From the NCBI GenBank assembly GCA_024684175.1, contig JAIKXJ010000054.1, positions 47,416 through 111,415 on the forward strand: 64,000 bases of DNA, read 5' to 3'. The translations under genes and the position numbers were made by a program. Position 1 is the stretch's first letter, and the number at the start of each line of letters is the position of its first letter. Source of the DNA: Erysipelotrichaceae bacterium. Lineage in GTDB: Bacteria; Bacillota_I; Bacilli_A; Erysipelotrichales; Erysipelotrichaceae. The notes beneath the pieces are model-generated. The model saw only the letters and a list, made by a program, of their open reading frames with translations, searched no databases and was not told where the DNA came from. Below are positions 63,079-64,000 of the stretch, one piece after another.

Positions 63079-64000
63079 TTTCTTTACGTGGATCAGCCGG
63101 ATGATCCTTTCCTTTGATGATCTTTCCGAAGACAATTCGATGTCATTCTGATTCAAGGCTTCGATATTCGCATTGAGATATTTCTTCAATGAATTGGGAT
63201 TCCTTCCAAACCGTGAAAGTTTCAATGTTGCCGAAACCTCCTGGCAACTTCCCGACACTTCTCCTCTGGCAACGACCTGTTCGATGATATAAGCCAGTTC
63301 ATAATCGATCGGTTTGTCACTGCCACTTTCCGACAGACTCATCGTCCTTGAAGAAAAGTCAAAGCTGATCGCAATATCTTTCTGCTCAACGTTCTTTCCA
63401 TAGATCGACAGTATTCTTTCCGGGGATTGTCTCTTCTCGGGCATTGACAGGATCATCCTTGTATCCGATGCGCCGCCAATACTGACGCTACCATTGATCT
63501 CACCAAGTTTGTTGAGATGATGGACCAGAATGATCGTTTTGTCTTTCAATGCCGAATCGCTTCGCATGTTGCTGTAGAGTTCATTGACATCCTTATAGAC
63601 ATTGGGATCTTTTCCTTCATTGATCAGGATCTGGATGAACAGATCGATGATGATCAGATCGGCGTTTATGACATCATATTTCAGAAAGGCCAAAGGCTCG
63701 TCATGCAGCTCCATGACGCTGACATTTTCTTTGTTATTCAAACCGATTGCCGCAAACGTTCTTGAAACATCGGTCTTTGACATTTCGGATGAAACATAAA
63801 GAATTCTTTGCTTTGTGGTTTTCAAGCCGAGAAAGTCTTCTCCATCGGAGATCGCCTTACACAGATTGATCATCAGCGTGGATTTGCCGGATGATTCGTC
63901 TCCGGAGATGATATTGATTGTCCTTGCCCTGATGATGGATTCCCAGATCCACAGATCATCCGAGCTTTCTTCTTTCAGTATTTCCTCTACGGTTTTAATA
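63076..64000 (-). CDS. RepA-type AAA ATPase/helicase (5' end off the right edge)
   Basis: At least 308 codons. The reading frame stays open to the right edge, upstream of the first ATG at 63873. The Walker A motif lies there (SGDESSGKSTLMINL), so the true start is beyond base 64000. Walker B is ADLIIIDLFIQIL, and TIILVHHLNKLGEINGSVSIGG is the sensor/loop region typical of plasmid RepA hexameric helicases (AAA_25); shown in part. The C-terminal 80 residues are a separate winged-helix-like domain (SCQEVSATLKLSRFGRNPNSLKKYL). It fits a replication protein of a plasmid-like or integrative mobilizable element. Confidence 0.8.
   Translation of the reverse strand, partial: IKTVEEILKEESSDDLWIWESIIRARTINIISGDESSGKSTLMINLCKAISDGEDFLGLKTTKQRILYVSSEMSKTDVSRTFAAIGLNNKENVSVMELHDEPLAFLKYDVINADLIIIDLFIQILINEGKDPNVYKDVNELYSNMRSDSALKDKTIILVHHLNKLGEINGSVSIGGASDTRMILSMPEKRQSPERILSIYGKNVEQKDIAISFDFSSRTMSLSESGSDKPIDYELAYIIEQVVARGEVSGSCQEVSATLKLSRFGRNPNSLKKYLNANIEALNQNDIELSSERSSKERIIRLIHVKK

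Overview
The window looks like a chromosomal segment of a low-to-mid GC Gram-positive bacterium (Bacillota). An Erysipelotrichia-type lineage is my best guess. The evidence is lipoprotein signals of Gram-positive type, Shine-Dalgarno sites close to AGGAGG, a methionine T-box, an L10 leader, Mini-RNase III, a SigH-like factor next to rpmG-secE-nusG, CBS-type manganese pyrophosphatase and DUF1146/DUF951 proteins. No 16S gene is present, so the assignment is inference.

Layout. 1-4.2 kb: an Fe(III)/phosphonate-type ABC importer (ATPase cut by the left edge, fused double permease, lipoprotein). 4.2-13.5 kb: two heterodimeric ABC exporters separated by a PadR regulator with a DUF1700/DUF4097 protein; the second pair lies behind a MarR gene with a palindromic operator. 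13.6-19.2 kb: EamA transporter, small membrane proteins, nagA, manganese pyrophosphatase and the threonylcarbamoyl-AMP synthase. 19.3-22.5 kb is the only long plus-strand stretch: a UPF0158-GNAT fusion, a NIF3 protein, an aldo/keto reductase with a ferredoxin tail and a tRNA-Ala(CGC). 22.6-26.5 kb: an ATP-grasp ligase with two esterases and an ECF S component. 26.6-30.2 kb: hydrolase plus metQNI behind a methionine T-box. 30.3-33.7 kb: two tandem NlpC/P60-like secreted proteins and phosphatidylserine decarboxylase. 33.8-43.5 kb: rplJ-rplL-methyltransferase-rpoB-rpoC with an L10 leader. 43.6-52.5 kb: surE, HAD, DUF951, dtd, potABCD, trxA, epimerase, pduL and smpB. 52.5-58.7 kb: secG, nusG, secE, rpmG, sigH-like, rlmB, mrnC, cysS and a membrane-anchored XRE/RCC1 protein. 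58.8-59.1 kb: tRNA-Asn, tRNA-Glu, tRNA-Lys.

59.1-64 kb is a plasmid-like mobile module that runs off the right edge: RepA-type ATPase, ParA, ParB, a compact noncoding region, a small basic/acidic mobilization accessory protein and a MOBP-like relaxase. The noncoding region holds two copies of a GTGGAAATTTTCCAC palindrome (candidate centromere), an inverted repeat 9 nt from a TATCCTG/C sequence that matches the MOBP nic core (candidate oriT), and operator-like repeats. A 16-bp perfect inverted repeat enclosing GGGGTACCCC separates repA from parA. This is the most distinctive part of the window.

A second, genome-wide theme is that many monocistronic or operon-leading genes here have a -10 hexamer ending 4-7 nt before the start codon and no Shine-Dalgarno sequence (EamA, tsaC, both NlpC/P60 genes, psd, surE, sigH-like, the XRE/RCC1 gene, one ABC exporter). 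They are candidate leaderless transcripts. Coordinates of starts were chosen by ribosome binding site, or by this promoter spacing where no site exists.
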